Source: Anderseniella sp039978075
Lineage (GTDB): Bacteria; Pseudomonadota; Alphaproteobacteria; Rhizobiales; Aestuariivirgaceae
Direction: 5' to 3'
Length of the DNA: 64,000 nucleotides
Assembly: GCA_039978075.1 (NCBI GenBank)
Contig: JBDWCA010000005.1
Location: 372,001-436,000, forward strand
The translations under genes and the position numbers were made by a program. Below the pieces are notes generated by a model. That model was not told the origin of the DNA, ran no database searches, and saw nothing but the letters and a program-made list of their open reading frames with translations. This document shows, piece after piece, positions 25,610-35,125 of the stretch (positions within the stretch are counted from its first letter, which is position 1; each line of letters opens with the position of its first letter).

Positions 25610-26890
25610 TCAGGCGGCTTTGGGAAGTTGTTCAATCAGCTGCCGGGCGCGCGGCATTGCGGCGTCAAACCGATCCAGAATTTCCTGACACATGTCGGCT
25701 GAAAGCAGGACGCCGGGCTTGAACTGCAGGACACGCTTGTCGAGTGACGAGAAAATTGCCCAGACGCCGTGCTCATAGAGCGCGCGTGATACCGCAACAG
25801 CACCTTCAGGATGATCAAATTCCAGACCAAGCACAACGCCGCGCTGGCGCACGCCGACGAATATATCGGGGTGGCGGTCCATCATTTCGCGCATGCCTTC
25901 AGCGAAGAAGCTGGTCACAGATTTAACGTTGGACACCACTTCCGGGCGCTGCAGCATTTCGATGACCTTGTGGGCAACGATGCAACCCAGTTCTGCGCCG
26001 CCGGATGTTGAAATATGCGCCGCGCCGTCTTCGTTCAGCCAGCCGCCGCATTTTTCATTCATGACGGCTGCGGAAATCGGATAAATGCCGCCGCCAAGAC
26101 CTTTTGCGGTGACGAAAATGTCCGGCTGGATGCCGTATGTCTGAAAACCCCACATTTCGCCGCAGCGCATCAGCCCGGTCTGAACCTCGTCGGCGATGTA
26201 GACTGTGCCGTAGCGGGTGCAGAGATCGCGACAGGCCTGCAGATATCCCTCATTCGGCATCGGGAATCCGTAGGTGGCCGGTATGGTCTCCATGATGAGA
26301 CCGGCGATTTCGCCTGATTTCAGGGCCTGTTCCAGAGCATCAACATCGTTGAACGGCACCTGGATGAATTCGTCCGGCCTGTCGGCTAGAAATATCTTGG
26401 TAAAGCGGTCATCGCCGGTGGCGACTGAAAGGCCGGAATGACCGTGATAGCCCTTGATGATCGATACAATCTTGCGGCGCTGTGTGGCGTAGCGTGCCGT
26501 TTTGAGCGCAATTTCAACCGCTTCGGCGCCGCCGGCACCGAACACGGCATACTTCATTCCCGGGCAGGTCTTGACCAGAAGCTCTGACAAAGCGGCACGT
26601 GCTACGGACGGGAACCAGTGGTTGCCCATGTCAAAATAGTCGAGGGCGCCCTTGAGCGTCTCAATCAGTTCCGGGTGCCTGTGTCCGAAATTGTAGGTGC
26701 CGCCATTGAGGTGCAGATCGATCAGGCGCCGGCCGGACATGTCGTACAGGCAATAGCCTTCACGGCGATCAATGACCAGGTCCACTCCGACATTCTGCCA
26801 GAACTTCGTCTTGTCCGGATTCCAATACTCGATGGCCTTGTCGAACAAGGCCTGCTTGCTTTCGAATTTGAAATGACCGTAATCGAACAT
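25610..26890 (-). CDS. Class III PLP aminotransferase, probable amino-alcohol phosphate phospho-lyase
   Basis: The PLP fold-type I signature is clear: GAGGAEAVEIALK (118-130), DEVQTG (234-239) and the Schiff-base Lys263 in TAKGLGGG. In the ethanolamine-phosphate phospho-lyase branch, enzymes of this family eliminate phosphate and ammonia from an amino-alcohol phosphate to give an aldehyde. Pairing with an APH-type kinase and an acylating dehydrogenase fits that chemistry (1-amino-2-propanol phosphate to propionaldehyde). Ordinary transamination is the alternative. The ATG at 26890 is chosen over 26929 because an AAGG site precedes it. It is the first gene of the minus-strand BMC operon. Confidence 0.82.
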   Translation of the reverse strand: MFDYGHFKFESKQALFDKAIEYWNPDKTKFWQNVGVDLVIDRREGYCLYDMSGRRLIDLHLNGGTYNFGHRHPELIETLKGALDYFDMGNHWFPSVARAALSELLVKTCPGMKYAVFGAGGAEAVEIALKTARYATQRRKIVSIIKGYHGHSGLSVATGDDRFTKIFLADRPDEFIQVPFNDVDALEQALKSGEIAGLIMETIPATYGFPMPNEGYLQACRDLCTRYGTVYIADEVQTGLMRCGEMWGFQTYGIQPDIFVTAKGLGGGIYPISAAVMNEKCGGWLNEDGAAHISTSGGAELGCIVAHKVIEMLQRPEVVSNVKSVTSFFAEGMREMMDRHPDIFVGVRQRGVVLGLEFDHPEGAVAVSRALYEHGVWAIFSSLDKRVLQFKPGVLLSADMCQEILDRFDAAMPRARQLIEQLPKAA

Positions 26891-27024
26891 GGTCACACCT
26901 TTGACTGACTTCGAAACTTGAATGACCATAATCCAACTTAATAATGTTGTAAAGTGGGCAGTATTGTTGATGTTTGGTCAAAACCGCGTAAGATGTGTGG
27001 GACTCTGGTCACAGTGAGGGACTT
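26891..27024. promoter_or_regulatory. Divergent promoter region of the BMC operon and deoR-type gene
   Basis: 134 bases, AT-rich in a GC-rich neighbourhood. It contains the dyad CAAC-TTAATAAT-GTTG (26934-26949), a candidate operator for the adjacent DeoR-family repressor. No experimental support; assignment is by position and symmetry. Confidence 0.45.
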
Positions 27025-27804
27025 ATGGACGACACAGCTCCACCACCAATCGGCAAAAGCGGGCGCCAGCAGCAGATTGTTGCTGATCTGCGGCTTTCTC
27101 CGGCAATGCGGGTCAATGAGCTGGCGGAGCGATTAGGTGTTTCCACGGAGACCATCCGACGCGACCTGTCCGAGTTGGATGGTCGTGGCCTGATCAGCCG
27201 GACCTATGGCGGTGCAATGCGCACGGTTACTCATGAACCGGGGCTCAGTGAGCGTGAAGCGATGATGATTTCCGAGCGCTTGCGCATTGCCGCGGCGGCG
27301 GCGCAGGTTGTCAGGCCCAACGATATCCTGATGATCGGTGGAGGGGCCACCACGCTGCATTTTGCGCGCCGCATCGCGGCGCTCGACATGCCGATGACGG
27401 TTATCACCCATTCGTTCAGTATTGCGGTGGCGCTTGCTGCCAGTTCGTTGGTCAAGGTATTGATGCTGCCGGGCCAGTATGATGGCCGCGAAGGTTTGAT
27501 CCATGGTGCCGACACCGTCGAGGCGTTGCAGCGGTTCCGCGCCAACAAGGCGTTTCTCGGAGCTTCCGGGCTGACCGTTGAGGGACCCAATGATGCGGCC
27601 ATGGGACCAGGCCTGATCTACGGCATGATGATGCGGCGATCATCGGCGTCATTCGTGCTGGCTGACCACAGCAAGTTCGACCAGCCGTCGTTGACGGTCT
27701 ACGGTCCGTGGAGCCCCTCCATTACCCTGATAAGCGATGCCAAACCTGACGGCGAACTGCTTGAAGCACTGCACGAAACACAGACCGAACTCGTCGTGGC
27801 GTGA
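27025..27804 (+). CDS. DeoR-family transcriptional regulator
   Basis: The N-terminal winged helix (about 10-65, MRVNELAERLGVSTETIRRDL and SRTYGGA) is the DeoR signature. The C-terminal sensor domain (about 80-255) has the DeoRC pattern for phosphorylated sugar-like ligands (GGGATTLHFARRI, FLGASGL). The divergent position next to the aminotransferase suggests it controls the BMC operon, perhaps sensing a phosphorylated amino alcohol. The ATG at 27025 has GAGGGAC five bases upstream. Confidence 0.9.
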   Translation: MDDTAPPPIGKSGRQQQIVADLRLSPAMRVNELAERLGVSTETIRRDLSELDGRGLISRTYGGAMRTVTHEPGLSEREAMMISERLRIAAAAAQVVRPNDILMIGGGATTLHFARRIAALDMPMTVITHSFSIAVALAASSLVKVLMLPGQYDGREGLIHGADTVEALQRFRANKAFLGASGLTVEGPNDAAMGPGLIYGMMMRRSSASFVLADHSKFDQPSLTVYGPWSPSITLISDAKPDGELLEALHETQTELVVA

Positions 27805-27904
27805 ACGTTCAAATGGCTAATGGGTTGATAATTCTACAAAGAGCGTGCCAAGATTATCGATTGAGCTGGCCTGTAGAAGTCAGTTCTGCGAAAGGGAGCC
27901 GGCC

Positions 27905-28978
27905 ATGAGACGGCACTTAAGTTCTGCCGTCACGGGCGTTCCCGTTGATGGCGCGTCGCCCAACGACCCGGCAATACTTGCTGCGGCGGCGACCGGAATT
28001 GTGACTTTCATCGAGCAGGCGGGCGGCGATGTCGACAGCATTTTTGGCAATTCGGGATTGTCCCCGGAGATGGCCGGTGCCGTAACGCTGAAGCTCAAAC
28101 TGTCGGATTTTTGCGAGCTTTTCGAGCAGGCATCACACCATACCAAGATGGATAATTTCGGCCTCTGGTTCGGAAACCAGTTTCAACCCCGTGACCTGGG
28201 CCTGTGGGGCTATGCAATGGTTTCGTGCCCGACGCTTGGAAGCGCGCTGGAAACCATGGTTGGATTGTTCGGTTACCACCAGGAACAATCCGGCATGGCG
28301 TTCAAGCGGGATTCGAACGGATTGTTCCGCATAGAATACCAGATTGAAGCGCCGGATATTTTCAATCGCCGGCAGGATGCAGAGCTGTCGCTCGGGATGT
28401 TTCTCAACGTATTCCGGGAGGCTTGCGGTCAGGCCTGGACACCGGAAGAAGTTCATTTCGAGCACTCGCGGCCAAGTGATCGTGACGAGCATGAGCGTGC
28501 CTTCGGCGCGCCGGTGTATTTCTCGCAATCTACCAACGCCCTGTTGTTTTCAGAAGATGTATTGAGCCGGCCGATGCCGAGCCGCGACATTACCTTGATG
28601 GCTTTGATGCAGAACTGCCTGAAGCAATTGTCAAACAGAACGCAGAAGCCAGTGGATCTGGTTGACCGGGTCAGCAATTCGATCCGTGCCGGGATTTCGG
28701 CAGGCTATCCGTCCCTTGAGATGGTTGCCAGCGAACTGCGTGTGTCTCCCGGTGCCATACAACGAGAGCTCAGCCAGCAAAACACGACCTTCAAAGATCT
28801 TGTCGAGTTGCTCCGGCGCGAGCTTGCCATGACTTATCTGCGTCAGCGGCATTTGCCCATTTCGGAGATTTCGTTCCTGTTGGGCTATTCGGAGCTGTCG
28901 GCTTTTTCACGGGCCGTCAGGCGCTGGACGGGCGCATCGCCCAGCGCCGTGCGCGCAACACTGCTGCGTTCTTCCTAG
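27905..28978 (+). CDS. AraC-family regulator with arabinose-binding-like N-terminal domain
   Basis: The C-terminal third (about 255-355) is an AraC HTH pair (LEMVASELRVSPGAIQRELS and ISEISFLLGYSELSAFSRAVRRWTG). The N-terminal portion (about 30-215) matches the ligand-binding domain found in OruR/ArgR-type AraC proteins. It sits between deoR and the SDR and may control the transporter-dehydratase operon. The ATG at 27905 is preferred to a GTG at 27845 because GGGAG precedes it. Confidence 0.88.
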   Translation: MRRHLSSAVTGVPVDGASPNDPAILAAAATGIVTFIEQAGGDVDSIFGNSGLSPEMAGAVTLKLKLSDFCELFEQASHHTKMDNFGLWFGNQFQPRDLGLWGYAMVSCPTLGSALETMVGLFGYHQEQSGMAFKRDSNGLFRIEYQIEAPDIFNRRQDAELSLGMFLNVFREACGQAWTPEEVHFEHSRPSDRDEHERAFGAPVYFSQSTNALLFSEDVLSRPMPSRDITLMALMQNCLKQLSNRTQKPVDLVDRVSNSIRAGISAGYPSLEMVASELRVSPGAIQRELSQQNTTFKDLVELLRRELAMTYLRQRHLPISEISFLLGYSELSAFSRAVRRWTGASPSAVRATLLRSS

Positions 28979-28989
28979 AGTAACTCCAG

Positions 28990-29760
28990 TCAGGCCTGTT
29001 CGATCGCTTCCAGAGATTCCGGCAGTATCTGTCCACCGTCGACGATGATGGTCTGACCGGTAATGTAGTTGGCCTCTCTGGACGCCAGAAACAAAGCGGC
29101 ATTGCCGATGTCTTCCACCCGGCCCAGTTTTTTCAGGGGGATCGAGGTCGCCATGGTCTTGAGGTAATCCTCGCCAAGGTCTTCAAGTCCCTCGGTGATG
29201 ATGTTGCCGGGCAGAACGGCATTGACGGTAATGCCGTACTTGGCCAGTTCGATACAGGCGGTTTTCATGAAACCCAGCTGGCCCGATTTCGACGCGCCAT
29301 AGTGCGCCCAGCCCGGAAATCCGGTTTCCGGTCCGGTGATCGAGGATGTCAGAACAACACGTCCTTCGCCTGACGTCTTGAGCCAGGGCAGGCAGGCCTT
29401 CACCGAGAGAAAATTACCCTTCAGATTGGTACCCAGGACAAGGTCCCACTCTGCCGGATCCATATCTTCCATCTTTGTCTGCGGGTAGACGCCTGCATTG
29501 GCACACAGAATGTCGATGCCGCCAAACGCATCTGCCGTGGCTTTCGCCATCGCCTGCGATTGATCCCAGTCGGCCACATCGGCGACGCAGCTTTGCGCGC
29601 CATTACCGATCTCCGCGGCCGCAGCGGCGGCGGCAGCGCCATCCCGCCCCACGATCATCACTTTGGCGCCCTGCTGGGCGAATACCCGTGCAATACCCTT
29701 GCCGATGCCCTTGCTTGCACCGGTTACGATGACGGATTTTCCCTTGATGGATGTCAGCAT
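28990..29760 (-). CDS. Short-chain dehydrogenase/reductase
   Basis: A classical SDR: cofactor motif TGASKGIG (13-20), NAG (88-90), Ser140 and the YxxxK pair Tyr154/Lys158, followed by VNAVLPGNI. In the RMM/AAUM microcompartment an SDR oxidises 1-amino-2-propanol, and a matching role is plausible here. The ATG at 29760 has AGGAG; an upstream ATG at 29793 overlaps the permease stop. It is the last gene of the minus-strand run that begins with the diol dehydratase. Confidence 0.85.
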   Translation of the reverse strand: MLTSIKGKSVIVTGASKGIGKGIARVFAQQGAKVMIVGRDGAAAAAAAAEIGNGAQSCVADVADWDQSQAMAKATADAFGGIDILCANAGVYPQTKMEDMDPAEWDLVLGTNLKGNFLSVKACLPWLKTSGEGRVVLTSSITGPETGFPGWAHYGASKSGQLGFMKTACIELAKYGITVNAVLPGNIITEGLEDLGEDYLKTMATSIPLKKLGRVEDIGNAALFLASREANYITGQTIIVDGGQILPESLEAIEQA

Positions 29761-29789
29761 GTTGATCGCTCCTGTTTGTCTGGTTCGGT

Positions 29790-30623
29790 TCAATCGTCAG
29801 AAGATGTGGAAATTTGCGCCTTACGCCTGCGCCCGCTTGTCGCCAGCCAGAACAGATAGACCAGCAGCAGCATCAAGGCGGCGCTGGACATGGTCAAGGA
29901 TCCCAGCGTCGGCACCATGGGGGTGTAACCGGACACCATTTTGGCATAAAGCCATTCCGGCACGGTCTGGTCTGCACCGGTTGAAAACAGCGACAACGGA
30001 AAATTCCCCCACGACAGCAGGAAGGCAAATATGCTGCCTGAGACAACACCGGGTGCCAGTATCGGCAAGGTGACTTCGCGCAACACCTGCCAGCGGGTGG
30101 CACCCAGATCGAAGGCTGCCTCCTCAAGTGCGGGATCGAAACTGTAGGCCTGAATTGACATGATCAGGATGACGATGGGTACGATCCAGATCATGTGTGC
30201 GAATACCGCCGTTTGCCAGCTTGTCGTTATGCCCAGCGCGGAAAACCACAACAGCAATGCCAGGCCGAGAACGGCCTGCGGGAAGAATATCGGCAGCAGC
30301 ACCAGGCGCTGGTACAGTTTTCGCCCCTTCCAGTCATAACGGGCAAATGCCAGGGCCCCGAAAAAGGCCAGCAGAACAGAGAAAACGGTAACCAGTGCTG
30401 CAACCGAAATCGATGTCCACAGCAGGTCGCGTACCGACAGCGATTCAAGGGTTTTCGTGTACCACTTGGTTGTGAAGGACTGGATCGGGAAACGGAAATA
30501 GCGCTGCGTCGAGAACGATGCAAGGATGACCGCAAACATTGGAATGTACAGGAACAGGATGACTGCGGATGTCCATATCCAGATGAATTTCCTGGTGATG
30601 CGGGAGGTGCCGGTGCTTTCCAT
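29790..30623 (-). CDS. ABC transporter permease (PotC type)
   Basis: About six membrane segments and the EAA loop EEAAFDLGATRWQVLREVTLP (about 170-190), which docks on the ATPase. It pairs with the PotB-type permease only four bases upstream. Polyamine or related amine import is the family role. Confidence 0.9.
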   Translation of the reverse strand: MESTGTSRITRKFIWIWTSAVILFLYIPMFAVILASFSTQRYFRFPIQSFTTKWYTKTLESLSVRDLLWTSISVAALVTVFSVLLAFFGALAFARYDWKGRKLYQRLVLLPIFFPQAVLGLALLLWFSALGITTSWQTAVFAHMIWIVPIVILIMSIQAYSFDPALEEAAFDLGATRWQVLREVTLPILAPGVVSGSIFAFLLSWGNFPLSLFSTGADQTVPEWLYAKMVSGYTPMVPTLGSLTMSSAALMLLLVYLFWLATSGRRRKAQISTSSDD

Positions 30624-30626
30624 GGC

Positions 30627-31487
30627 CTATCTCCGCCCGATTATCTGATCGAGGTCGATGCGGCGGAACAGGACGAAGACGATCAGCCCGGATAGTGCGA
30701 TAAGCATGACGGACAGGACCGAACCCTTGGGCCAGTTCTGGGCAAATGTGAAAGCAGATTCAATATCGTCTGCGATCATCACGACCGCCTGACCGCCCAG
30801 TATTTTCGACTCCGCCAGCGATCCCATCGCAAGAATGAAAGTCAGAATGGCGCCGATTAGGATGCCCGGCATGGCCAGCGGCAGTTCCACCTCGCGAAAC
30901 ACCTGCCAGCGGCTGGCGCCAAGGTCAAAGGCGGCTTCCTTGAGCGGGTCGGGTATCATCGAAATGCCGATGACCATGGGGAACAGCATGAACGGCAGGT
31001 AGACATAGACCAGACCGAGCACAATGGCAGGAACGGTGTACAAAAGGCCGGAAGCACTTACGCCAAGCAAGGCCTGCAAGGTGCCGTCTAAAATGCCGTT
31101 TTTCAGGAAGACCAGCACCCAGCCAAACAGGCGGATGTTTTCGGATATCAGCAGGGGAATGGCGATAAAGGCAGTGACCAGATTGGCCCACTTGCCAAAC
31201 AACTTGGCCATGCCATAGGCAATGGGATAGCAGATCGGGAACAGCAGTATGACGGTCAGTGCAGCCAGAAACAGCGACCAGAAAAACGAGATGTGGTAAC
31301 TGTCCGACACTACCGAAAGATAGTTCTCAAGCGTCGGAACACTGTTGAGCGCAAAGGTCTTCGACGGCATGAAACTGTAACCGAGTACCATCAACAAGGG
31401 ACCGGCAAAGCCAACCAGCAGAAATATCGATGCTGGCGCTGCTGCCAGGACGCCGGGGTTTTTCAACCAGTCTGCCAGTTTGCTCAT
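30627..31487 (-). CDS. ABC transporter permease (PotB type)
   Basis: 286 residues, six predicted membrane segments and the EAA motif EAAFDLGASRWQVFREVELPL (about 195-215). It lies between the ATPase and the PotC-type permease with gaps of four and three bases. Together they form the membrane channel of an importer for a cationic amine-type solute. Confidence 0.9.
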   Translation of the reverse strand: MSKLADWLKNPGVLAAAPASIFLLVGFAGPLLMVLGYSFMPSKTFALNSVPTLENYLSVVSDSYHISFFWSLFLAALTVILLFPICYPIAYGMAKLFGKWANLVTAFIAIPLLISENIRLFGWVLVFLKNGILDGTLQALLGVSASGLLYTVPAIVLGLVYVYLPFMLFPMVIGISMIPDPLKEAAFDLGASRWQVFREVELPLAMPGILIGAILTFILAMGSLAESKILGGQAVVMIADDIESAFTFAQNWPKGSVLSVMLIALSGLIVFVLFRRIDLDQIIGRR

Positions 31488-31491
31488 GGGC

Positions 31492-32565
31492 TCAATCCTT
31501 TACCAGGATAGAGTCTTCCGGGCGCCAGCCAAGATCAACAGTATCGTTTAGCTTCCCGTCGAACGGTTCGTCCTGCAGCCGCTCTACCAGCCACTGGACG
31601 TCGTTGGGCGCGCGAACCTGATATTGAACCCGCGACCCCAGGGCGTAGTCATTGAACACCACGCCTTTCAGCTTGTTGGGTAATTTCGATGCAACGCTGC
31701 CGATTTTCATTATTTCAGGTCTGATGATCAGATGACCGGTCTTGAAGCCATCCGGTTTTCTGTGAACCTCGTAGATCGCGCCGTCAGCCTTGCTGCACAC
31801 TTTGCTGCCGCCGGCATCGTCCACGTCGACGGTGTTCACTTCGCCCATGAACTGGGCAACGAACTTGTCGCGCGGATGGTTGTAAATCTCGTTGGGCGTG
31901 CCGACCTGGACAATGCGGCCGTCCCGCATGATGCCGATACGGTCGGACATCACCATTGCCTCTTCAAGCGAGTGGGTGATGTAGACGAAGGTTTTGCCGG
32001 TTTCGCGGTGTATGTCCTTGAGTTCTTTTTCCAGCGTCTTGCGCAATCGATAGTCGAGCGCGGAAAGCGGTTCATCAAAGAACAGAATCTTGGGATCGAA
32101 AGCCAGCGCGCGCGCCAGTGCAATTCGCTGGCGCTCACCGCCTGAACACTGGTTGACACCCTTGGAATAATAATCCAGCGGCAGGCGCAGTTGCTGCAAC
32201 AGTTCGTTGGCTCTTGTGCGTCTGCGGGCAGGGTCCACACCGGCAATCTTCATCGAGAACTCGATGTTTTCCCCAACTGATTTGTGTGGAAACAGGGCCA
32301 GTGACTGGAACACCATGCAGGTCGGGCGCTTGTTTGCAGGCACCCCGTTAAGCAATTCGCCATTGAGCCGCATGTCGCCGCTGGTGGGTTGATCCATTCC
32401 CACCAGCATGCGGATCATTGTGGTCTTGCCGGAACCCGACGGGCCCACGAGAGTGAAAAACTCACCTTCCCTTATTGCAAGGTCGATTTCGCTGACTGCG
32501 GTAAAGTCACCGAATTTTTTGGTAATTCCGACCAGCTCAAGAAAGGAACTGTTGCTCTCTCCCAT
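31492..32565 (-). CDS. ABC transporter ATPase (PotA type)
   Basis: Walker A GPSGSGKTT, signature CSGGERQRIALARAL, Walker B ILFFDEPLSALD and the H-loop are all present, followed by a TOBE-like C-terminal domain. The Q of the usual LSGGQ is E here, with a Cys before it. The ATG at 32565 (GGAG six bases upstream) is chosen over a TTG at 32592. Energises import through the adjacent PotB/C permeases. Confidence 0.92.
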   Translation of the reverse strand: MGESNSSFLELVGITKKFGDFTAVSEIDLAIREGEFFTLVGPSGSGKTTMIRMLVGMDQPTSGDMRLNGELLNGVPANKRPTCMVFQSLALFPHKSVGENIEFSMKIAGVDPARRRTRANELLQQLRLPLDYYSKGVNQCSGGERQRIALARALAFDPKILFFDEPLSALDYRLRKTLEKELKDIHRETGKTFVYITHSLEEAMVMSDRIGIMRDGRIVQVGTPNEIYNHPRDKFVAQFMGEVNTVDVDDAGGSKVCSKADGAIYEVHRKPDGFKTGHLIIRPEIMKIGSVASKLPNKLKGVVFNDYALGSRVQYQVRAPNDVQWLVERLQDEPFDGKLNDTVDLGWRPEDSILVKD

Positions 32566-32604
32566 GGAGTCTCCGTTCAGGTTTGCAGGCAATTCAGGTC
32601 AACC

Positions 32605-33762
32605 TTACCCTTCGCGTTCGCGCTTGGCGGCCGAGTACAAATCGTACATTTCGGCATAGTCGGGGTTGATGTCATAGTCGACCGAGTTACCCATTTCCTC
32701 TTCCAGCGTGTCCCACTGGATCGCGTCCAGCTCTTCTTTCGAAAACTGTGACAGCACATCCTTGTTACCCATCTGGGTGACCGGATTGTAGGTTCCTTCC
32801 GCAAAAGCGACCTTCTTGCACACGTCAGGCCGCTGCACATAAGCCAGGAAGTCCTCGGACAGGCCCGATGGGTCCGGATTGTTCACCACAGATGTGAGTT
32901 CGATCCAGACGATACCACCTTTTCCATCCATGGGGCCGGACTTTGGCGTGATGCCGCGAATGTTCTTGGCACCGTCAAGGCGAGCCGGGGAGGCGGTATA
33001 GGTGCCTCCGGTGAAGTATGCATCAATCTCACCATTGATAAGGGCAAGATTCATTTGCACCAGGTCGTCGGTAAGGTTCTTGGCGCCATTGAAAATCTGC
33101 TTGGCGACCTCGCCGAACTTGGTCATCTCTTCCTTGGTGTGCTTCTTGAACGGGTGAATGTCCGCAGCGACGCACATGTGATAGATGTTCCAGTTATCGT
33201 ACGTCAGAATGCCGTACTTGCCCTTCATCGCTGGATCGAGGAACAGTTTGAAGCCCTGATCCTCGGCCATCGGCCGGCTTATCTTGTCCGTATTGACCAC
33301 GAACGAGAACGGGCCGAAACGCTGGACCATGCCCAGCAGCTCCTTGCCGTCCTTGTCCATGGCCCAGTTGTAGGGCGCCTTGAACTGCGGCATCATGTTG
33401 TTGAAGAAGGGCTCGAAGCGCTCTTTCGAAATCGGCTTGATCAGTCCTTCAGGATACATCATCTCCCGTGCCCAGGGGTTGTTCACGTTGATCAGATCCC
33501 AGACCTTGGTTTCACCTGCACGAAGCCGGTTTACCGCATCTGGATCAGATGTCAGGCCTTCTGCGCGAACCTTGGCTGAGAACTCCCGGCGGAACGGATC
33601 AAGCACTTCGTCGGAATTGTAACCTTCCCAGCAATAGATGTTCAGTTCCTTGTCGCGCGCTGCATGGGCGATGTTTGGCAGAGTGCCAACCGCGGCGGCT
33701 GCGGCGGCCCATTTACCTGTTTGCTGTAGGAAATTGCGCCTAGAGAATTTGTTATCAAACAT
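32605..33762 (-). CDS. Tat-exported polyamine-type solute-binding protein (PotD family)
   Basis: A Tat-like signal (SRRNFLQ, followed by an Ala-rich hydrophobic stretch and AHA cleavage region) leads into a periplasmic-binding fold beginning ELNIYCWEGY, the typical PotD/PotF start. It also contains AYFTGGTYT and the C-terminal NPVTQMGNKDVL region. The ATG at 33762 is used (AGGAG upstream) rather than a TTG at 33768. In this context the ligand may be an amino alcohol or amine that feeds the BMC; this cannot be read from sequence. Confidence 0.9.
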   Translation of the reverse strand: MFDNKFSRRNFLQQTGKWAAAAAAVGTLPNIAHAARDKELNIYCWEGYNSDEVLDPFRREFSAKVRAEGLTSDPDAVNRLRAGETKVWDLINVNNPWAREMMYPEGLIKPISKERFEPFFNNMMPQFKAPYNWAMDKDGKELLGMVQRFGPFSFVVNTDKISRPMAEDQGFKLFLDPAMKGKYGILTYDNWNIYHMCVAADIHPFKKHTKEEMTKFGEVAKQIFNGAKNLTDDLVQMNLALINGEIDAYFTGGTYTASPARLDGAKNIRGITPKSGPMDGKGGIVWIELTSVVNNPDPSGLSEDFLAYVQRPDVCKKVAFAEGTYNPVTQMGNKDVLSQFSKEELDAIQWDTLEEEMGNSVDYDINPDYAEMYDLYSAAKREREG

Positions 33763-33984
33763 GTCCAATTACTCCTGCGTTATGATTGCATGCCGGCTGT
33801 GCCGGCAGATCAATCGTCATCGCCTTCCGAATACCCCACCATCCTGCCCATTACCTGGGCAACCGGGCTCAAGGCGACGGCCCGGATTGTCAATACAAAC
33901 CGATGGTTGCGCAACTGGACTGCTTATAGCTTGACCGGAGACAAGTCAGACTTGACACCTCTTGCCGGTCTGTCTGTGCCCCGG
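33763..33984. other. Gap between binding protein and hydrolase genes with GC hairpin
   Basis: About 220 bases. It contains a 7-bp perfect stem with a three-base loop (TGCCGGC TGT GCCGGCA, 33791-33807) and no T-run. It may be an RNA stabiliser before potD, or an internal promoter region. Confidence 0.4.
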
Positions 33985-34677
33985 TCAGCTTTGCAACATG
34001 GTCTTCAACTCATCGGACGACATCACGTGACAGTAGATCATGTTGATGATCTCGAGCTCCTTGTGATGGAGTTCGTCAGAGCCGGCTGCACAACAGTCTT
34101 CCACAACAATCACCCCGAAACTTTCATCGGCCAGGCTGCGCACGGTTGAGGAAACGCACTGGTCTGTGAAAATTCCGCAGCAGATGACGTTTCGAATGCC
34201 CATGTTCTGCAGGATCAACCTCAGATTGGTGCCGGTCAAGGCGGAGTCAGTTGTCTTGAGTACGCACACCTCGTCTCCGACGGGCTGCAGTTCCGGCACC
34301 AGCTGTGCCGGCTTGCCATCCTTGGGCAACAACAGGTTGTTCCATCCCGGCATCTTTTGCGACAGGGATCTTTCGCGCCCGTCAAGTGTATGAGTGGCGA
34401 TGCGGGCAAATACACATTCTATGCCGGCTTTGCGGCAGTCGGCCAGCAGACCGGCGGTGCGGGGAATAACCTGGTTGTGCATCCGGTCGTGGAACGGGGT
34501 CCAGGCATCATGGCTGGTGAGTTCGGCACCGGACAGTGTGCTGCGGTCGGCCCGTTCCAGATACGTGTTTTGAACATCGATCACCAGCAACGCGGTTTCC
34601 GATGGCTTCAGCTCCATGTCGTCGGGTTCCGGTGCGCCCTGATAGTAGATTGACCGATAGTTGGTTTTCCAGCTCAT
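33985..34677 (-). CDS. Isochorismatase-family cysteine hydrolase
   Basis: 230 residues. The catalytic triad pattern is visible: Asp in LLVIDVQNTYLE, Lys in VLKTTDSAL and Cys in FTDQCVSSTVRSLAD. Family members hydrolyse amides such as N-carbamoylsarcosine, nicotinamide or biuret. Its place between the dehydratase and the amine importer suggests it releases an amine from an amide substrate. The ATG at 34677 with GGGAGG seven bases upstream is clearly the start. Confidence 0.85.
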   Translation of the reverse strand: MSWKTNYRSIYYQGAPEPDDMELKPSETALLVIDVQNTYLERADRSTLSGAELTSHDAWTPFHDRMHNQVIPRTAGLLADCRKAGIECVFARIATHTLDGRERSLSQKMPGWNNLLLPKDGKPAQLVPELQPVGDEVCVLKTTDSALTGTNLRLILQNMGIRNVICCGIFTDQCVSSTVRSLADESFGVIVVEDCCAAGSDELHHKELEIINMIYCHVMSSDELKTMLQS

Positions 34678-34696
34678 ATTGCCTCCCAAGGTGTGC

Positions 34697-35125
34697 TCAG
34701 TATCTAGATGTGAACAGTCCGCGCCTGTCATAGACGTCGGCTGCTTCTTCGACGAACCGGGCCATGCGCTCGGCCGCAAATTCGTTTCTCAGACGATGAG
34801 CTGCATCCATCATCACCTGTTTGTCTGGCGCGCGTCCGGGGCGCAGCAGTTCATAGGTCGCCATAATGACTTCCTGGGGGACGCCGGTCAGTTCGGCTGC
34901 CCGCAGGAAGTTTGCGGCCAGCGCCGGGCGTTCGGCAGCCTGGGCAATTTCGGCCTGCTGTTTCAAAGCCCGTGAAGTGATACGCAGGTCTTCCATAGAG
35001 ACATCACCGGCCATGACAGCGTCCAGGGTGATGTCATCCAGGCTGAGGCCGCGCGCGCCGCGAACTTCACCGGGGCGGGTTTCCGCCAGCGGGTAATCGT
35101 CCAGTTCCAGTTTGCGGTCGCTCAT
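34697..35125 (-). CDS. pduE: B12-dependent diol/glycerol dehydratase, small subunit
   Basis: 142 residues matching PduE/DhaC: DYPLAETRPGEVR at the start, ITLDAVMAGDVSMEDLRIT, a RPALAANFLRAAELTGVP helix, and FVEEAADVYDRRGLF at the end. It is required for the heterotrimer with the large and medium chains. Its ATG overlaps the upstream fused-subunit stop by four bases. Confidence 0.92.
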   Translation of the reverse strand: MSDRKLELDDYPLAETRPGEVRGARGLSLDDITLDAVMAGDVSMEDLRITSRALKQQAEIAQAAERPALAANFLRAAELTGVPQEVIMATYELLRPGRAPDKQVMMDAAHRLRNEFAAERMARFVEEAADVYDRRGLFTSRY

